Source: Thalassiosira profunda
Lineage: Eukaryota; Bacillariophyta; Thalassiosirophyceae; Thalassiosirales; Thalassiosiraceae
DNA length: 15,715 nt
NCBI GenBank assembly: GCA_036939355.1
Contig: JALLAP010000250.1
Location: 1-15,715 of the forward strand
Reading direction: 5' to 3'
A program made the translations under genes and the position numbers. Shown in pieces: positions 15,361 through 15,715 of this stretch. The notes below the pieces were generated by a model. That model was not told where the DNA came from. It saw only the letters and a program-made list of their open reading frames with translations, and searched no databases. How positions within the stretch are numbered: the first letter of the stretch is position 1; each line of letters starts with the position of its first letter.

Positions 15361-15715
15361 CTACTTCTTCAAGAAAGAGAAGAGCCCGACGAGGACAACA
15401 GCCAGTCCCGATCCAAGGGCAATCATCCCAAGCCCCGGCGGCTGCTGCGGATTGCCGCCGTCCGCACCCCACGCACTCTTTTCCTCGATGGGAGAGGAGC
15501 GCTGACAAAGAGTTGTGAGGGGATTGCGGGAATGAGATGTGGTTATTCGCATGCATTGCTCTCGCTTACCTCAAACTCCTCGAGGCGAGCCGCCTTCATC
15601 CGGGACGTGAGGTTCTCTCCCGACCCGTGGATGCCGGGCGAGGGCGAGACGGCCGAGAATAGCGTCCGCGTGATGCGAGGGCTCTTCTGCGCCTTCTCCA
15701 CCTTCGCCGCCAGGA
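15361..15715 (-). CDS. C-terminal part of a tail-anchored membrane protein
   Basis: Two exons are visible: 15715-15570 (running off the window edge) and 15501-15361, joined across a 68-nt intron (15502-15569, gtaagc donor, TTTGTCAG acceptor, phase 0). The translated part begins LAAKVEKAQKSPRITRTLFS, passes through RMKAARLEEFE at the junction, a Gly/Pro/Gln linker, and ends in a single hydrophobic helix (MIALGSGLAVVLVGLFSFL) followed by Lys-Lys and the stop. One C-terminal helix with a short basic tail is the layout of a tail-anchored protein of the mitochondrial outer membrane, peroxisome or ER. The soluble part is too short to name a family. The 5' end lies outside the window. Confidence 0.75.

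Overview
The window is nuclear DNA of a photosynthetic eukaryote, most likely a diatom or a close stramenopile relative. Three things point this way. (1) The haem/chlorophyll enzyme at 2374-3612 starts with a signal peptide followed by an AEA-FAAP cleavage motif, the stramenopile plastid signature (ASAFAP type). (2) Two proteins carry the helicase-associated (HA) repeat domain as a stand-alone module, a typical diatom expansion. (3) The cyclin at 5510-6970 resembles the diatom-specific cyclins. Genes are GC-rich, spaced a few hundred bases apart, and carry few, short GT-AG introns of about 68-114 nt. The species assignment is inference.

Layout from left to right: a minus-strand acidic protein with a CW-like zinc finger (65-1910, perhaps starting at 2176); plus-strand plastid coproporphyrinogen III oxidase (2374-3612); a minus-strand HA-repeat protein broken by a 1-nt frameshift (3640-4754); a plus-strand cyclin (5510-6970); a minus-strand NCA2/DGS1-family mitochondrial membrane protein (7147-10838); a decayed 5' fragment of an acetyltransferase-like gene on plus (about 11330-11450); a minus-strand mosaic protein with HA, PDZ, HMG-like, zinc-finger and leucine-zipper parts (11563-14123); an intact plus-strand GNAT-like gene (14426-14989); and the 3' part of a minus-strand tail-anchored protein (15361 to the right edge). 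Strands alternate without exception (- + - + - + - + -), so every intergenic space is either a shared divergent promoter or a shared convergent 3' region. The genes belong to unrelated pathways (tetrapyrrole synthesis, cell cycle, mitochondrial membrane, chromatin or DNA binding), and nothing suggests an operon-like unit.

Two places in the NCA2-family gene are assembly artefacts. Each is a single N flanked by 72-bp direct copies of the same sequence, meaning contig ends that overlap but were not merged. Removing 73 nt at each restores one continuous 1109-residue reading frame. The most unusual biology is the five-module protein at 11563-14123, with partial direct copies of the GNAT gene start lying on both sides of it.
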